From: JBFJKD01 sp038106145
Lineage (GTDB): Bacteria; Pseudomonadota; Gammaproteobacteria; Pseudomonadales; Porticoccaceae
Reading direction: 5' to 3'
Assembly (NCBI GenBank): GCA_038106145.1
Contig: JAYODD010000007.1
Location: 1-64,000 of the forward strand
Length of the DNA stretch: 64,000 nt
The notes below the pieces were generated by a model. It made no database searches. It saw only the letters and a program-made list of their open reading frames with translations, and was not told the DNA's origin. Shown here one piece after another: positions 1-9,039 of the stretch; position 1 is the first letter of the stretch, and every line of letters begins with the position of its first letter. Position numbers and translations under genes: made by a program.

Positions 1-218
1 ACTTCCACCAGTGCGGGAAACCCCATCTCCAGACCACCGAGGCGGGCCGGCTGCAGGATCTGAATCAGTCGTGCATCGTTAATATCCTGCACCAGTTCAT
101 CGGACAACTGCCCATTTTTTTCGGCGCTCTGGGCCTCGCTGGCGGCCCGTTCGCCAATGCGGTGAGCACTGAGCAACAGATCGTCAAGTGTTGGCGCTGG
201 GGTGCTGGAGTCAGGCAT
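1..218 (-). CDS. HsaA-like flavin monooxygenase / acyl-CoA dehydrogenase-fold protein, N-terminus only
   Basis: Only the first 72 codons are in the window; the gene continues off the left edge. The ATG at 218 gives a protein starting MPDSSTPAPTLDDLLLSAHR. The alpha-helical N-terminus with the stretch ILQPARLGGLEMGFP is typical of the acyl-CoA-dehydrogenase-fold, two-component flavin monooxygenases such as HsaA and p-hydroxyphenylacetate hydroxylase C2, where 'LQPRRWGG' stands at the same place. These enzymes use FMNH2 or FADH2 from a partner reductase to hydroxylate aromatic substrates. A true acyl-CoA dehydrogenase is the main alternative. The substrate cannot be inferred from this fragment. 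Confidence 0.6.
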   Translation of the reverse strand, partial: MPDSSTPAPTLDDLLLSAHRIGERAASEAQSAEKNGQLSDELVQDINDARLIQILQPARLGGLEMGFPALVE

Positions 219-667
219 AGGATATTCTCGGATTGAAAAAGCTTTTAGACAGTTGTTCTTAGTGTGTTGTTGGCCGCCCGGGCAGGGCAGCTTCGAACCG
301 CAGTGTTAACAATCCGGTAATGGGTGTCAAGAACCCGGGTGTTGCTGGCATCCGCGATGTGGTGGGCAACCAGCCATTGGGTGTCGTTCCGCTGGTAGCG
401 AGTACCGGGGACAGTGCCTTACCCGGTGATCCAGGGTGTTCGCATACCACAATAACTAACTGAATCAATGCAATATTTTTCGTAAACCCGGGCGCAGGGA
501 TGACAAATATGCGCAGTTAAAGAATCCCGGGTGCGCGCCGATAACAGGGCAGTTACATTAGCACGGCCCAGGAACTTGGCACGGTTCGGGACAGGGCTTG
601 CCTCCCGCAGCCTGTGTTTATCCACGATAAGGCGGGTTACCAGAAAAATTTCTCAGGAGATTATCCA
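219..667. other. 450-bp intergenic region with no recognisable gene
   Basis: This lies between the leftward flavin-enzyme gene and the rightward GGDEF/EAL gene, so it must hold divergent promoters. Short open frames on both strands show no family signature or convincing ribosome-binding site. I see no tRNA, riboswitch or clear sigma-54 element; a TTGGCACG sequence near 575 lacks the matching -12 GC. Confidence 0.5.
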
Positions 668-3600
668 TTGAAGGGTTGTTACACCATTAATTTGCGCATC
701 TGGTTGCCGACGTTTATCTGCGTGGTGCTGGTGGGGGTGTTCGGTGCCTGGCTTGTAGTGCACTACAACGACCTGCGCAAGGAGCATCGTGCCGAACACA
801 TGGCAAACTGGCGGGAAGTGCTGGGACGTATCCAGCCCGTGCTGGGTGGCGAAATGGACGCGGAAAACCAGGCGAAAGCACGGCATTTTTTAAACAGTTT
901 TCGTGCTGATCCGGGGGTGCGAGCATTTGTGCTTATCGACCAACACAATCGTATTATCGGGACCAGCAACCCCGCGTGGGAGCAAAAATCCCCGACCACA
1001 GTGCTCCCGGACTTTATTGCCGAGCAGGCGGCGGACGTTGTGGCCAGCGATACGTCTGCGCTCACTTTCGATGCTGGGCGCAACAGGATTGTTGGCTACT
1101 ACCCGATCCGCTTTATAACTGAGTTTGACCTGAGAGGCGCGAACACCGCAGCGCAACCAGGCCACGGACTACTGTTTCTGGATTACGACCTCGCTCACGG
1201 CCAACAGGAAATTTATGCGGAACTGAAGGGCGATGCTGTTGTGATGCTCGGTTTGGTGACACTTGGTTTACTGGTGTCGATAGGGTTTGCCTATCTGTTT
1301 GTTGGTCGACCGCTGCGCATACTTATTAACAGCATTCGCAAAACTATATTCGGCGAGATCCCGGCCTTCGAATTTCGTGGCAACGGAGAATTTGCATATT
1401 TGGGACGAGTTATCTACACCGCCCGCAAGGAACTGCAAAAGACCCTGGTCGATCTCTACGGTCGCGAACAGCGCCTGGACAGAACCCTGGAAGCGATCGC
1501 GGAGGGTGTTATCGTCACCGACCAGCACGGCATAGTGGAACGCATCAATCCCGCTGCCGAGCACATGACCGGTTGGCCTCGAGAAGATGTGTGTGGTGAG
1601 CCCGTGAGTCGCATTCTGCGTTTGATCGATGCCGCCACCGGCGAGTTAATTCCCAGCCCGGTATCCAGGGCGATTGATACCAAGGCGGTGGTGGAAATCA
1701 CCCAGGGAATACGTCTGGTGAGTGACGCCGCGAGCGCATCGTTTCACGTGGCGGGTAACGCCGCCCCCATATTCAATGCCGAAGGGTATATCGACGGGGT
1801 GACATTGACCATTCGGAATGTGAGCGATGAATACCGCGTGCGGGAAGAACGGCGGCTAACGGCGAGTGTCTTCGAAAGCCTCGATCCAACGCTAATTGCC
1901 GATGTGGACAAGACCATTGTGCAGTTCAACAGGGCATGTGCCGAGGTGAGTGGCTACGGCGCCACGGAGTTGCTGGGCAAATCGTTATATCAGTTCTACG
2001 CCCATGTTAACGATGAGGGCTTGAGGGAATTTCTCGAAGATCAAGATCAAAGCTGTCGCGTCTGGCGCGGAAAAACATTTCATCGCCACCGCGACGGGTC
2101 GGTACGACACTTTCTGGAATGTATTACAGCGGTAGCCGACGATACGGACACCGTAACGCATTTTATTGTTACGCAACGGGACATCACCGATCTGGTGAGG
2201 ACTGGCAATGCGCTACAGGACAGTCAGAGTAAGTACCTGCGCCTGGTGGAATCTTTGTACGACGGCTCGGCGGTGATCAGAGACGGCGTCTTCGTGGAGT
2301 GTAATAATGCTGTCGCGCGTATTTTGCAGCGCCCGCGTAGTGAGATATTGTGGCAGACGCCGGTCGATTTTTCCCCCCATTTTCAGCCTTGCGGAGAACT
2401 TTCCAGAACCAAAGCCGAGGGTATTCTGCAAGGGGTTGCCGAAGGCAGGGAAGGGACATTTGAATGGCTGTTTGCGGCCCCCAATGGCAGCGTGATACAG
2501 GTTGAGGCGAGTTTGAACCGTATCCTGCTGGACGGCAAATCCGCGGTGGTGTGCACGATCCGCGATATTGGTGAAAGAAAACGCCAGGAGCGCGAACGGG
2601 AAGCATTGCTGGACACGCTGGAACAAAAGGAAAAAATGACGCGGCTGGCCACCATCGCCGGCGGTATCGCCATCTGGGAGTTTGAGCTGTCTTCCCTGCA
2701 GACGGTGCGAGTGCAGGGGCTGGCGGAGATTCTGGAGCTGCCGGCAGACCAGTCCATCGAATCCTTTGCGCAGTACCGCCACTATATCCACCCCGACGAT
2801 GTGCAACTGGTTGAGGATGTGGTCGCCAAGGGCAAGAACGATGGTCTGGCCCAGAAGCTCGATTATCGTCTTGTCACGGCACGGGGTAAAGAGCTCTGGG
2901 TGAGGACCCGGGCAGAATTTGAAAAGAATAGCGATGGCGAATGTACGCTGTTACGCGGCGTTATTGTCGATGCCACCGAAGCCAGGGACGCACAAAATGA
3001 AATCGAACGTCTGGCCTATTACGACGCGCTCACTGGCCTGGCGAACCGGCGCTTGTTGCTGGATCGTCTCGACCGGGCTTGCACACAGACTGCTCGCAAT
3101 GGCAATAACGGCGCGTTACTGTTTATCGACCTGGATCGCTTCAAATTGCTAAACGACAGTCTCGGCCACCGCGCGGGGGATATATTGTTGCAACGGGTCG
3201 CCAACCGTCTGTGTCCGTTGTTGCGGGAAGAGGACACGGTGGCGCGCCTCGGCGGCGACGAGTTTGTGGTAATGCTGCCAACCCTGTCTTCGGATATTGT
3301 GCAAGCGGCGAATCAGGCGGCGCTGGTAGGAGAAAAAATCCTCGAAGTGTTGACCGATAGTTACGAGTTGGGTGGCCACAGTTACCACATCTCCGCGAGT
3401 ATTGGTGTGGCGCTGTTCCCGCAGGATGGTGCGCGCGCGGAAGTAGCATTGAACCACGCCGATGTGGCGATGTATCAGGCCAAGAGTCGCGGGCGCAACA
3501 CCCTGGCATTTTATCAGCCCGCGCTACAGGCCAATGCCGATGCACGTCTTATGCTGGAACAGGATTTGCGCAATGCACTACGTAAAAATGAACTGGAAAT

Positions 3601-4345
3601 CCATTACCAGCCGCAGGCAGATGTTCGCCGTCAGGTGGTCGGCGCCGAGGGGTTACTGCGTTGGCAGCACCCCGAGCGGGGCATGGTTATGCCCAATGAG
3701 TTTATTCCCATTGCCGAGGAAACCGGTTTAATCGTCGAGATTGGTAGCTGGGTGCTGCGCACCGCCTGCGCCCAGGCCGCAATATGGCGGACAAATGCGC
3801 AGGGTAAATCGCTGGGCATCTCGATTAATGTGAGTCCGGTGCAGTTCCGCCACCCGGGTTTCGTCGCGGAGGTAACGCGGGCAATCGAGGAGGCAGCGCT
3901 TGCCCCTGAACTGGTCACGCTGGAAATCACTGAGGGATTGTTAATCGACGATCTCGATAAGGCGGCCGCTACATTGAAAGCGCTGAAAGCACTGGGTGTC
4001 AGGATATCGATCGACGATTTCGGCACGGGTTACTCTTCGCTGTATTATCTGAAACATCTACCCATCGACGAGTTGAAAATCGATCGCGCCTATGTCAAGG
4101 ATATTCATTTCGACAAGGACGATGCGGCCATTGTAGAAACCATTATCGCCATGGCTAAACATTTACGTTTGTCGACGGTTGCCGAAGGTGTAGAGACCGA
4201 AGCACAGCTGGCATTTTTACAGAAAAATGGCTGCGTCGTATTTCAGGGTTACCTGTTCAGCAAACCGATCTCGGGGCAGGAATTTAGCGACAGATATATT
4301 GCCAATGGCGACCATGGGCGTGGCGAAAGTGTAAGAGTTAGTTGA
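668..4345 (+). CDS. Membrane PAS-GGDEF-EAL c-di-GMP turnover protein (paralogue 1)
   Basis: This is a predicted 1225-residue inner-membrane protein that makes and/or degrades c-di-GMP. Order: TM1 (about 9-33), a periplasmic sensor region (about 34-186), TM2 (about 188-212), four PAS-like domains (about 265-640 and 655-780), GGDEF (about 785-950) and EAL (about 960-1215). The GGDEF signature is intact at residues 862-866, with an inhibitory-site RxxD (REED) five residues before it. The EAL signature reads EGLLRW (Glu 994), but the DDFGTGYSS and EGVET motifs are intact, so phosphodiesterase activity is possible. I chose the TTG at 668 because AGGAGA lies seven bases upstream and it places TM1 as in the paralogue at 9040. 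An in-frame ATG exists at 614 without a good ribosome-binding site. Which activity dominates is unknown. Confidence 0.9.
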   Translation: MKGCYTINLRIWLPTFICVVLVGVFGAWLVVHYNDLRKEHRAEHMANWREVLGRIQPVLGGEMDAENQAKARHFLNSFRADPGVRAFVLIDQHNRIIGTSNPAWEQKSPTTVLPDFIAEQAADVVASDTSALTFDAGRNRIVGYYPIRFITEFDLRGANTAAQPGHGLLFLDYDLAHGQQEIYAELKGDAVVMLGLVTLGLLVSIGFAYLFVGRPLRILINSIRKTIFGEIPAFEFRGNGEFAYLGRVIYTARKELQKTLVDLYGREQRLDRTLEAIAEGVIVTDQHGIVERINPAAEHMTGWPREDVCGEPVSRILRLIDAATGELIPSPVSRAIDTKAVVEITQGIRLVSDAASASFHVAGNAAPIFNAEGYIDGVTLTIRNVSDEYRVREERRLTASVFESLDPTLIADVDKTIVQFNRACAEVSGYGATELLGKSLYQFYAHVNDEGLREFLEDQDQSCRVWRGKTFHRHRDGSVRHFLECITAVADDTDTVTHFIVTQRDITDLVRTGNALQDSQSKYLRLVESLYDGSAVIRDGVFVECNNAVARILQRPRSEILWQTPVDFSPHFQPCGELSRTKAEGILQGVAEGREGTFEWLFAAPNGSVIQVEASLNRILLDGKSAVVCTIRDIGERKRQEREREALLDTLEQKEKMTRLATIAGGIAIWEFELSSLQTVRVQGLAEILELPADQSIESFAQYRHYIHPDDVQLVEDVVAKGKNDGLAQKLDYRLVTARGKELWVRTRAEFEKNSDGECTLLRGVIVDATEARDAQNEIERLAYYDALTGLANRRLLLDRLDRACTQTARNGNNGALLFIDLDRFKLLNDSLGHRAGDILLQRVANRLCPLLREEDTVARLGGDEFVVMLPTLSSDIVQAANQAALVGEKILEVLTDSYELGGHSYHISASIGVALFPQDGARAEVALNHADVAMYQAKSRGRNTLAFYQPALQANADARLMLEQDLRNALRKNELEIHYQPQADVRRQVVGAEGLLRWQHPERGMVMPNEFIPIAEETGLIVEIGSWVLRTACAQAAIWRTNAQGKSLGISINVSPVQFRHPGFVAEVTRAIEEAALAPELVTLEITEGLLIDDLDKAAATLKALKALGVRISIDDFGTGYSSLYYLKHLPIDELKIDRAYVKDIHFDKDDAAIVETIIAMAKHLRLSTVAEGVETEAQLAFLQKNGCVVFQGYLFSKPISGQEFSDRYIANGDHGRGESVRVS

Positions 4346-4389
4346 CAACGCGCGGATCAGGGTGTTTTCCAGCGCGCAAAACTGGCGCG

Positions 4390-5775
4390 CTACACGGCGC
4401 TGGTTGCACTGCGCAACAGGTTGTCCAGCAACATCTCAAGGTGATGTAGTGTGTTACAGGTTTTGGCGGTGTGACAATAGGGCCGGTATTGCAACATCAC
4501 GGAATCCCCGGTTTTCCAGAAGTTCTCCGGTTCGGGATTCAACCAGATTACCCGTTTAGCCCGTTGATAGGCCATCTGCAATACATCGCCATGGGCGGGA
4601 AGATTGTTGTTGCGCGCGTCGCCCAGGATTAGCAGCGTCGTTTTATTGTCAATTTTGTCCATGCACTTATCTTCGAGGTCGAGCAATGTGGTGCCGTAGT
4701 TAGAACCGCCCGAACCGTGCTCGCGCATTATTTTTTCGATAGCCTGTTGTACCGGATAATGGTCAAAAATATCGTCGACGCAAACCAGGTTGCCGGTGAA
4801 CACATAGCAGTCGATGCGTTGCATGACATCACTCAGGCTGTACAACAGCAATAACAAAAACCGGGCGTAGGCCTGGACCGAGCCGCTGACATCGCACAAC
4901 ACCAACAGTCTTGGCTTGTCGATATAACGACGTTTCCAGTGCAGGTCAAACAGGGTCCCGTCAAAGGCGACGTTGTTGCGCAAGGTTTTGCGAAAATCGA
5001 GTTGACCGCGATTTTCACGTTTGCGTTTTTTGGCGTACATGGTGCTCAGGCGCTGGGCTATTTTGCGCACCAGGTCGTGCATGATATGAAAATCCCGTTG
5101 CTCGACGTTGGATAATTTCGCGCTTTTCAGGTGGTCTTCCCGAAGGGTCAGAGCGGCATTGCGCCCAAACATCGAGAGTTGTTGCTCGACGAAATCCCGC
5201 ACTTCTTCAAAGAGGTATGCCCTGGCGTCGCGCAGGGCGCCCGCCGCGGCAATAGCGGAAGGGGAATCGCTCTCGCCGAGGGCGGTGAGCTCTGTCTGAA
5301 TGTCCCGCAGTCCCATGTGTTGCATAATCTGCTGGGTGTAGAGACTTTTTTGCGTGAAAAACCAGATATCGGTCAGTCCCACCGCCCGTGCGGCATTGCG
5401 CATTGCGATGTTCAGCCCGGCGGTGTCGCGGGCCAGCAACATTCTGGCCAGTGGCGACTCGCCTGCATAATCGCCGTCGCCATTTTCCGGTTGTGGCGCC
5501 GCATCCGCGTTGGCGGTTGTGACGTTTTCCTCAGAGTCGGGCGGAGGGGTGTTGCGAAAGGTGTTGGTAGTAAAAAATTGATCGAAACACTCGTTGATTA
5601 AGCGTTCATCCGCGATCGATTTGGCAAGACTGATGACTAATGCATTTTTGAGAATGTTGCGGCTGCGGTAGCCCACCAGGGACACCGCCTGGCTGGTTTC
5701 TATGCTGTCAGACGGCGAAATTTTTACACCTGCCGAACGTACCACCTTGTAGAAATCTTCCAGGGTCTGTTGCAC
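4390..5775 (-). CDS. CoxE-type VWA-domain protein
   Basis: This is a 461-residue cytoplasmic protein with a C-terminal von Willebrand A domain. The MIDAS motif is intact: DVSGS at residues 295-299, followed by a hydrophobic helix, with a later GDARNNN segment. The N-terminal half is helical and matches the CoxE-like VWA family. In known systems such proteins work with a MoxR AAA+ ATPase to insert metal or activate a target enzyme. The moxR gene lies 45 bp upstream in the same direction, so the two are probably one operon. The start is GTG at 5775, with CAGGTAAG upstream. The client protein is unknown; the ACAD-like gene at the head of the cluster is one candidate by position only. Confidence 0.88.
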   Translation of the reverse strand: MQQTLEDFYKVVRSAGVKISPSDSIETSQAVSLVGYRSRNILKNALVISLAKSIADERLINECFDQFFTTNTFRNTPPPDSEENVTTANADAAPQPENGDGDYAGESPLARMLLARDTAGLNIAMRNAARAVGLTDIWFFTQKSLYTQQIMQHMGLRDIQTELTALGESDSPSAIAAAGALRDARAYLFEEVRDFVEQQLSMFGRNAALTLREDHLKSAKLSNVEQRDFHIMHDLVRKIAQRLSTMYAKKRKRENRGQLDFRKTLRNNVAFDGTLFDLHWKRRYIDKPRLLVLCDVSGSVQAYARFLLLLLYSLSDVMQRIDCYVFTGNLVCVDDIFDHYPVQQAIEKIMREHGSGGSNYGTTLLDLEDKCMDKIDNKTTLLILGDARNNNLPAHGDVLQMAYQRAKRVIWLNPEPENFWKTGDSVMLQYRPYCHTAKTCNTLHHLEMLLDNLLRSATSAV

Positions 5776-5820
5776 GTTTTACTTACCTGAAGTTGTACTG
5801 CCCAACCGGGCGACGACAGA

Positions 5821-6771
5821 TTATTTTGTCGAATATTGGTGCGCCTTCTCGACAAAGGTTCGGAGATGATCCTGTGTGGCAACGATGTCCGATTCAAATT
5901 TTAGCAGCACATTCAGCGTTTGCTTGACCATCGCCGGTTCCAGGTGTTCGGTGTGTAACAACAACAGGGTTTTGGCCCAGTCGATGGTTTCGGATATGGA
6001 CGGGACTTTTTTCAAATCCAGATCTCGCAATTGTTGGACGAAACTAACTACTTCGCTGCGCAGGGTTTGTGATAATCGGGGTACCCGTGTCGACAGGATA
6101 CGGCTCTCGAGTTTCGCGTCCGGGTAGGGAACGTACAAATGCAGGCAGCGCCGTTTCAGGGCGTCGCTCATTTCACGGCTGTTGTTGCTGGTTAAAAACA
6201 CCAGTGGCGTGGTAGTTGCCTTGATGGTGCCAAGTTCCGGAATAGATACCTGAAAATCGGACAGTACCTCGAGCAAGAATGCTTCAAATTCGTGATCCGA
6301 TTTATCCACTTCGTCGATCAGCAGTACGCAGCCATTTTCTTCGTGGAGCGCCTTATATAACGGCCGCGGTTCGAGAAAACTTTCCGAGAAAAAAATATCG
6401 TCGTGGCTGTGAATTTTGTCCACCGAAGCGCGCAGACTGTTGGCGTCCTCCAGCAGTTCGCCGAGCTTGTCCTTGAGCAGTTGGGTGTACAGCAATTGTT
6501 TGGCGTACTTCCACTCGTACAGCGCTTTCGATTCATCCAGCCCTTCGTAGCACTGTAGCCGCACCAGTGGTACATCGAGAATCTGCGCGGTGGTCTTGGC
6601 CAGTTCGGTTTTACCGACCCCTGCCGGCCCCTCCACCATCACCGGTTTTTGCAGGTTGTGAGCAATATACACGCAGGTGGCGATCTGGTCGCTGCAAATA
6701 TATTGGGCCTCTTCAAAGCGTGCCTGTATTTCGGCGACCGAATTAAATTTATCCTGGTACAGATTTTTCAT
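5821..6771 (-). CDS. MoxR-family AAA+ ATPase
   Basis: This is a 316-residue AAA+ ATPase of the MoxR branch. Walker A is GPAGVGKT at residues 48-55 and Walker B is LLIDE at 150-154, followed by a sensor-1-like FLTSNN and an arginine-rich LKRRC segment. MoxR proteins act as chaperone-like ATPases that activate or load cofactor into client enzymes together with VWA partners, and the gene just downstream encodes such a VWA protein. The ATG at 6771 is preceded by AAAGAGA; the open frame extends 70 codons further upstream, but that part has no family resemblance. About 104 bp separate it from the upstream ACAD-like gene, so it may be co-transcribed or have its own promoter there. Confidence 0.93.
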   Translation of the reverse strand: MKNLYQDKFNSVAEIQARFEEAQYICSDQIATCVYIAHNLQKPVMVEGPAGVGKTELAKTTAQILDVPLVRLQCYEGLDESKALYEWKYAKQLLYTQLLKDKLGELLEDANSLRASVDKIHSHDDIFFSESFLEPRPLYKALHEENGCVLLIDEVDKSDHEFEAFLLEVLSDFQVSIPELGTIKATTTPLVFLTSNNSREMSDALKRRCLHLYVPYPDAKLESRILSTRVPRLSQTLRSEVVSFVQQLRDLDLKKVPSISETIDWAKTLLLLHTEHLEPAMVKQTLNVLLKFESDIVATQDHLRTFVEKAHQYSTK

Positions 6772-6875
6772 AGGTCTCTTTACGTTTAATGTACGTGGCC
6801 AAACAGTGGCTGCGTTGCTGTCATTGTCCGACAGCGGCGTAAAATTAACTGCGCCGCTGCATTTCGCCCTGCCGG

Positions 6876-7979
6876 TTAGCCGCTCAATGCCCGCACGCGG
6901 CTGGCGGTAGCCCTGGCGCCAATACTGAGCAATACCTGGATATCGCGGCCAATGGCCATTGCCTGCGGGCAGTCCTGCCACGCTTCTGACAATAACTCCT
7001 GCGCCCTGGCGACCAGCGTTCGCGCACCGATAATCAGTGTGGTCAGGTCGGCGATCGGGCCCTGTCGATCGAGGGTGTCGGCTGCCATTATACCCAACCT
7101 GGCGGCGCAGTCCGCCAGACAGATGACGTTACCTGTCGCCTGGGCATCCCAGAGGGTCGTACTGTCCCGCAGTAAATCAATTTGTGTTTGTACGGCTCCC
7201 GCCAGAGGGCACAGCATTAAACCGTCTTCCAGTGAGCGCAGCGGTTTGGCAATGGCCGCATAGCCATCGCCGAGTTCGCCGATCAGAGAAGCCCGAGGCA
7301 CACGGCAATTGCTCAGGCTCATGCTGGCGTGTCCGATCGGGTGCAGGCCAACGATATCCGGTTGGGGGGTTAGCGACAGCCCAGGGGTATCGCGGGGCAA
7401 TAAAAAGACTGAAAAGTGTTTGCGCTCCCCCGCGTTGTGGGTAATGGCCAGCACCATAAACCAGTCAGCGTAGGGGCCGTGGGTGATAAAGGTTTTGCGA
7501 CCGCTGATCAGGAAGTCGCTGCCCTGCACCGTGGCAGTGGTAGATAGATGTTTGGGATGAGCGCCGACCTCTGGCTCCGATACGGCGATGGCACACAAGC
7601 CCTGCCCGCGGCGCACGGCATCGCTGCACGAGGCTGCTACTTCCGAAAGGGGATGCCGAGCCAAAAAATATAGCGCCAGTTGCTGGCCCAGCCAGCTGGT
7701 TGTCAACCCTAGGTTGCGGCTTAAACGAGTCAGGCTGTAAGCGGCGACAGCCAGTGCATGCCAGGAGCCGGGCGATGCCGGATCCAGTGCTGCGTCCGCT
7801 GGCGCCGTATCTGGCGGCGACAGGCTTGCCGGGGTGAATGCGAGGACTCCACGCTTTGCCAGCTCGCGCCACAGCGCCGATGGGAATTCTTCAGCGGCCA
7901 GGGCCTGCGCGAAATCCAGTGCCGCGCACTGCCCTGCGACGCTGAGGTAAACCGGGTGAAGTTCCAGGTGGGGGCGCAT
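6876..7979 (-). CDS. Divergent acyl-CoA dehydrogenase-like flavoprotein
   Basis: This 367-residue protein has the acyl-CoA dehydrogenase middle domain: AISEPEVGAHP (FAD-contacting region) and then SGRKTFITHGPYADWF (FAD-contacting K/W strand). The N-terminal domain is short. The C-terminal domain is unusual: I cannot find the RxxFGxPL FAD motif or the usual C-terminal GG-x-x-E-I/V element, and the protein ends soon after where the latter would be. It may be a non-standard dehydrogenase or a flavoprotein with another role. It is first in a leftward run with moxR and the VWA gene, which suggests a functional link. Its ATG at 7979 has only a weak ribosome-binding site. Confidence 0.75.
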   Translation of the reverse strand: MRPHLELHPVYLSVAGQCAALDFAQALAAEEFPSALWRELAKRGVLAFTPASLSPPDTAPADAALDPASPGSWHALAVAAYSLTRLSRNLGLTTSWLGQQLALYFLARHPLSEVAASCSDAVRRGQGLCAIAVSEPEVGAHPKHLSTTATVQGSDFLISGRKTFITHGPYADWFMVLAITHNAGERKHFSVFLLPRDTPGLSLTPQPDIVGLHPIGHASMSLSNCRVPRASLIGELGDGYAAIAKPLRSLEDGLMLCPLAGAVQTQIDLLRDSTTLWDAQATGNVICLADCAARLGIMAADTLDRQGPIADLTTLIIGARTLVARAQELLSEAWQDCPQAMAIGRDIQVLLSIGARATASRVRALSG

Positions 7980-8069
7980 GATGACGATGGTCTGTTGGGG
8001 GACAGGTCGGTATTTTAGCCCGATCGTTGCGCTTGTATAGCGCCACCAGCTTTGTTTAAGCTGTTGGCC

Positions 8070-8667
8070 ATGAGTAACGACGCAGACAGTAAATTATTTC
8101 GCGATACCATTGGAGCGGTAACTCCCCTGTCGGCCAAGGGCACCCGAACGCGTGTTGGGGTTTGCGATGGCGCGATCACAGGTGGTGTACAAAATAAGAG
8201 AGGTGCACGGGATCGCGCAGTCGGTAAATCCGCCACAACTCGGACTACGGAGTCGTCGGGCGCTATCGATCCTCCACAGCCGGTCGAACCATTTGCGGTA
8301 ATAAGTTTCAAACGACCTGGAGTCCAGGATCGCCAGATTCGCAAGTTGCGACGAACTCGATACGATGACGCGACCACGCTCGACCTGCATGGCTTGACGG
8401 TTGTCCAGGCCCGTGCGGCGGTGCAGCGATTTATTGGGCAGGCGGGCGCGCACGGGATGCGCTTTGTTCTTATCAGTCACGGCAAAGGCGCGGGGCGCGC
8501 GCCCCGCGCTGCTGAAAAGCTGGGTCAATCAGTGGTTGCAGGAAATGGACGGGGTGCTCGCTTTCCTCAGCGCCAGCCCGCAATACGGTGGTGCAGGCGC
8601 GACCTGTGTATTGCTCGCCAAATCCTGCGCCGAACCACAGCGCAAGTATCAACTGACCCGGGGTTAA
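8070..8667 (+). pseudogene. Smr-domain protein (SmrA/YdaL-like), broken by a +1 frameshift
   Basis: The first frame from the ATG at 8070 gives MSNDADSKLFRD, a basic FKRPGVQDR stretch and the Smr-domain start LDLHGLTVVQAR followed by RFVLISHGKG. The rest of the Smr domain (ALLKSWVNQWLQ, then VLAFLSASPQYGGAGA, VLLAKS) is found only in the frame one base further on and ends at 8667. The switch lies in the GC run around 8490-8506, and the total length of 598 bases is one more than a multiple of three. Removing one base would give a normal-sized protein of about 198 residues. Smr domains are nucleic-acid-binding or nicking modules. A sequencing or assembly error is as likely as a true pseudogene. 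Confidence 0.8.
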
Positions 8668-9039
8668 CAACCGGTTATTTGTGGCCCGGTGACAACCGTC
8701 AATGGTCGTTTATGCGCGTTGCAGGGACTGTGCAAGTATCGGGATAACAAAGCGATCCCTACCGCTTATCCCGTAGAATGACCGATAGTGTTGCTGCGCG
8801 ACCCACCGAGTCAAGTATTGGCGCGGGGTGCCGATACTCTGGTAAGTCCCGGCGTCTCCTCCACTGACTCGAGGGGTTGCCAGGGGGTATTTTGGCGTAG
8901 AAGGATAGCTTCGTCGGGAATAATCCACGCTACCGAGTAACGGAATGCAGGCGAGATACACGCATTCTGCAACTGGGAGGCAAGGTGGGTACGGTGCAAT
9001 CTGTGTACAGGGGTTGACCTGGAACGGCTCCGAACCTTA
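8668..9039. other. 372-bp intergenic region with no recognisable gene
   Basis: This lies between the Smr gene and the second GGDEF/EAL gene. Short minus-strand open frames here (for example 8710-8961) have atypical composition and no family resemblance. No terminator hairpin with a T-run, no c-di-GMP riboswitch and no repeat was recognised. It presumably carries the promoter of the downstream gene. Confidence 0.45.

Noticed and set aside
259..468. Minus-strand 69-codon open frame in the first intergenic region
   Set aside because: Pro/Thr-rich composition without any family feature; most likely chance in GC-rich DNA.
570..600. TTGGCACG as a possible sigma-54 promoter before the first DGC
   Set aside because: The -12 GC is not at the required ten-base distance from GG.
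8052..8747. A single 231-codon gene in the Smr region
   Set aside because: After the HGKG motif this frame loses all similarity to Smr, whereas the +1 frame continues the domain.
8710..8999. Minus-strand open frames (83 and 62 codons) upstream of the second DGC
   Set aside because: They overlap each other in different frames, lack ribosome-binding sites and have no recognisable family pattern.
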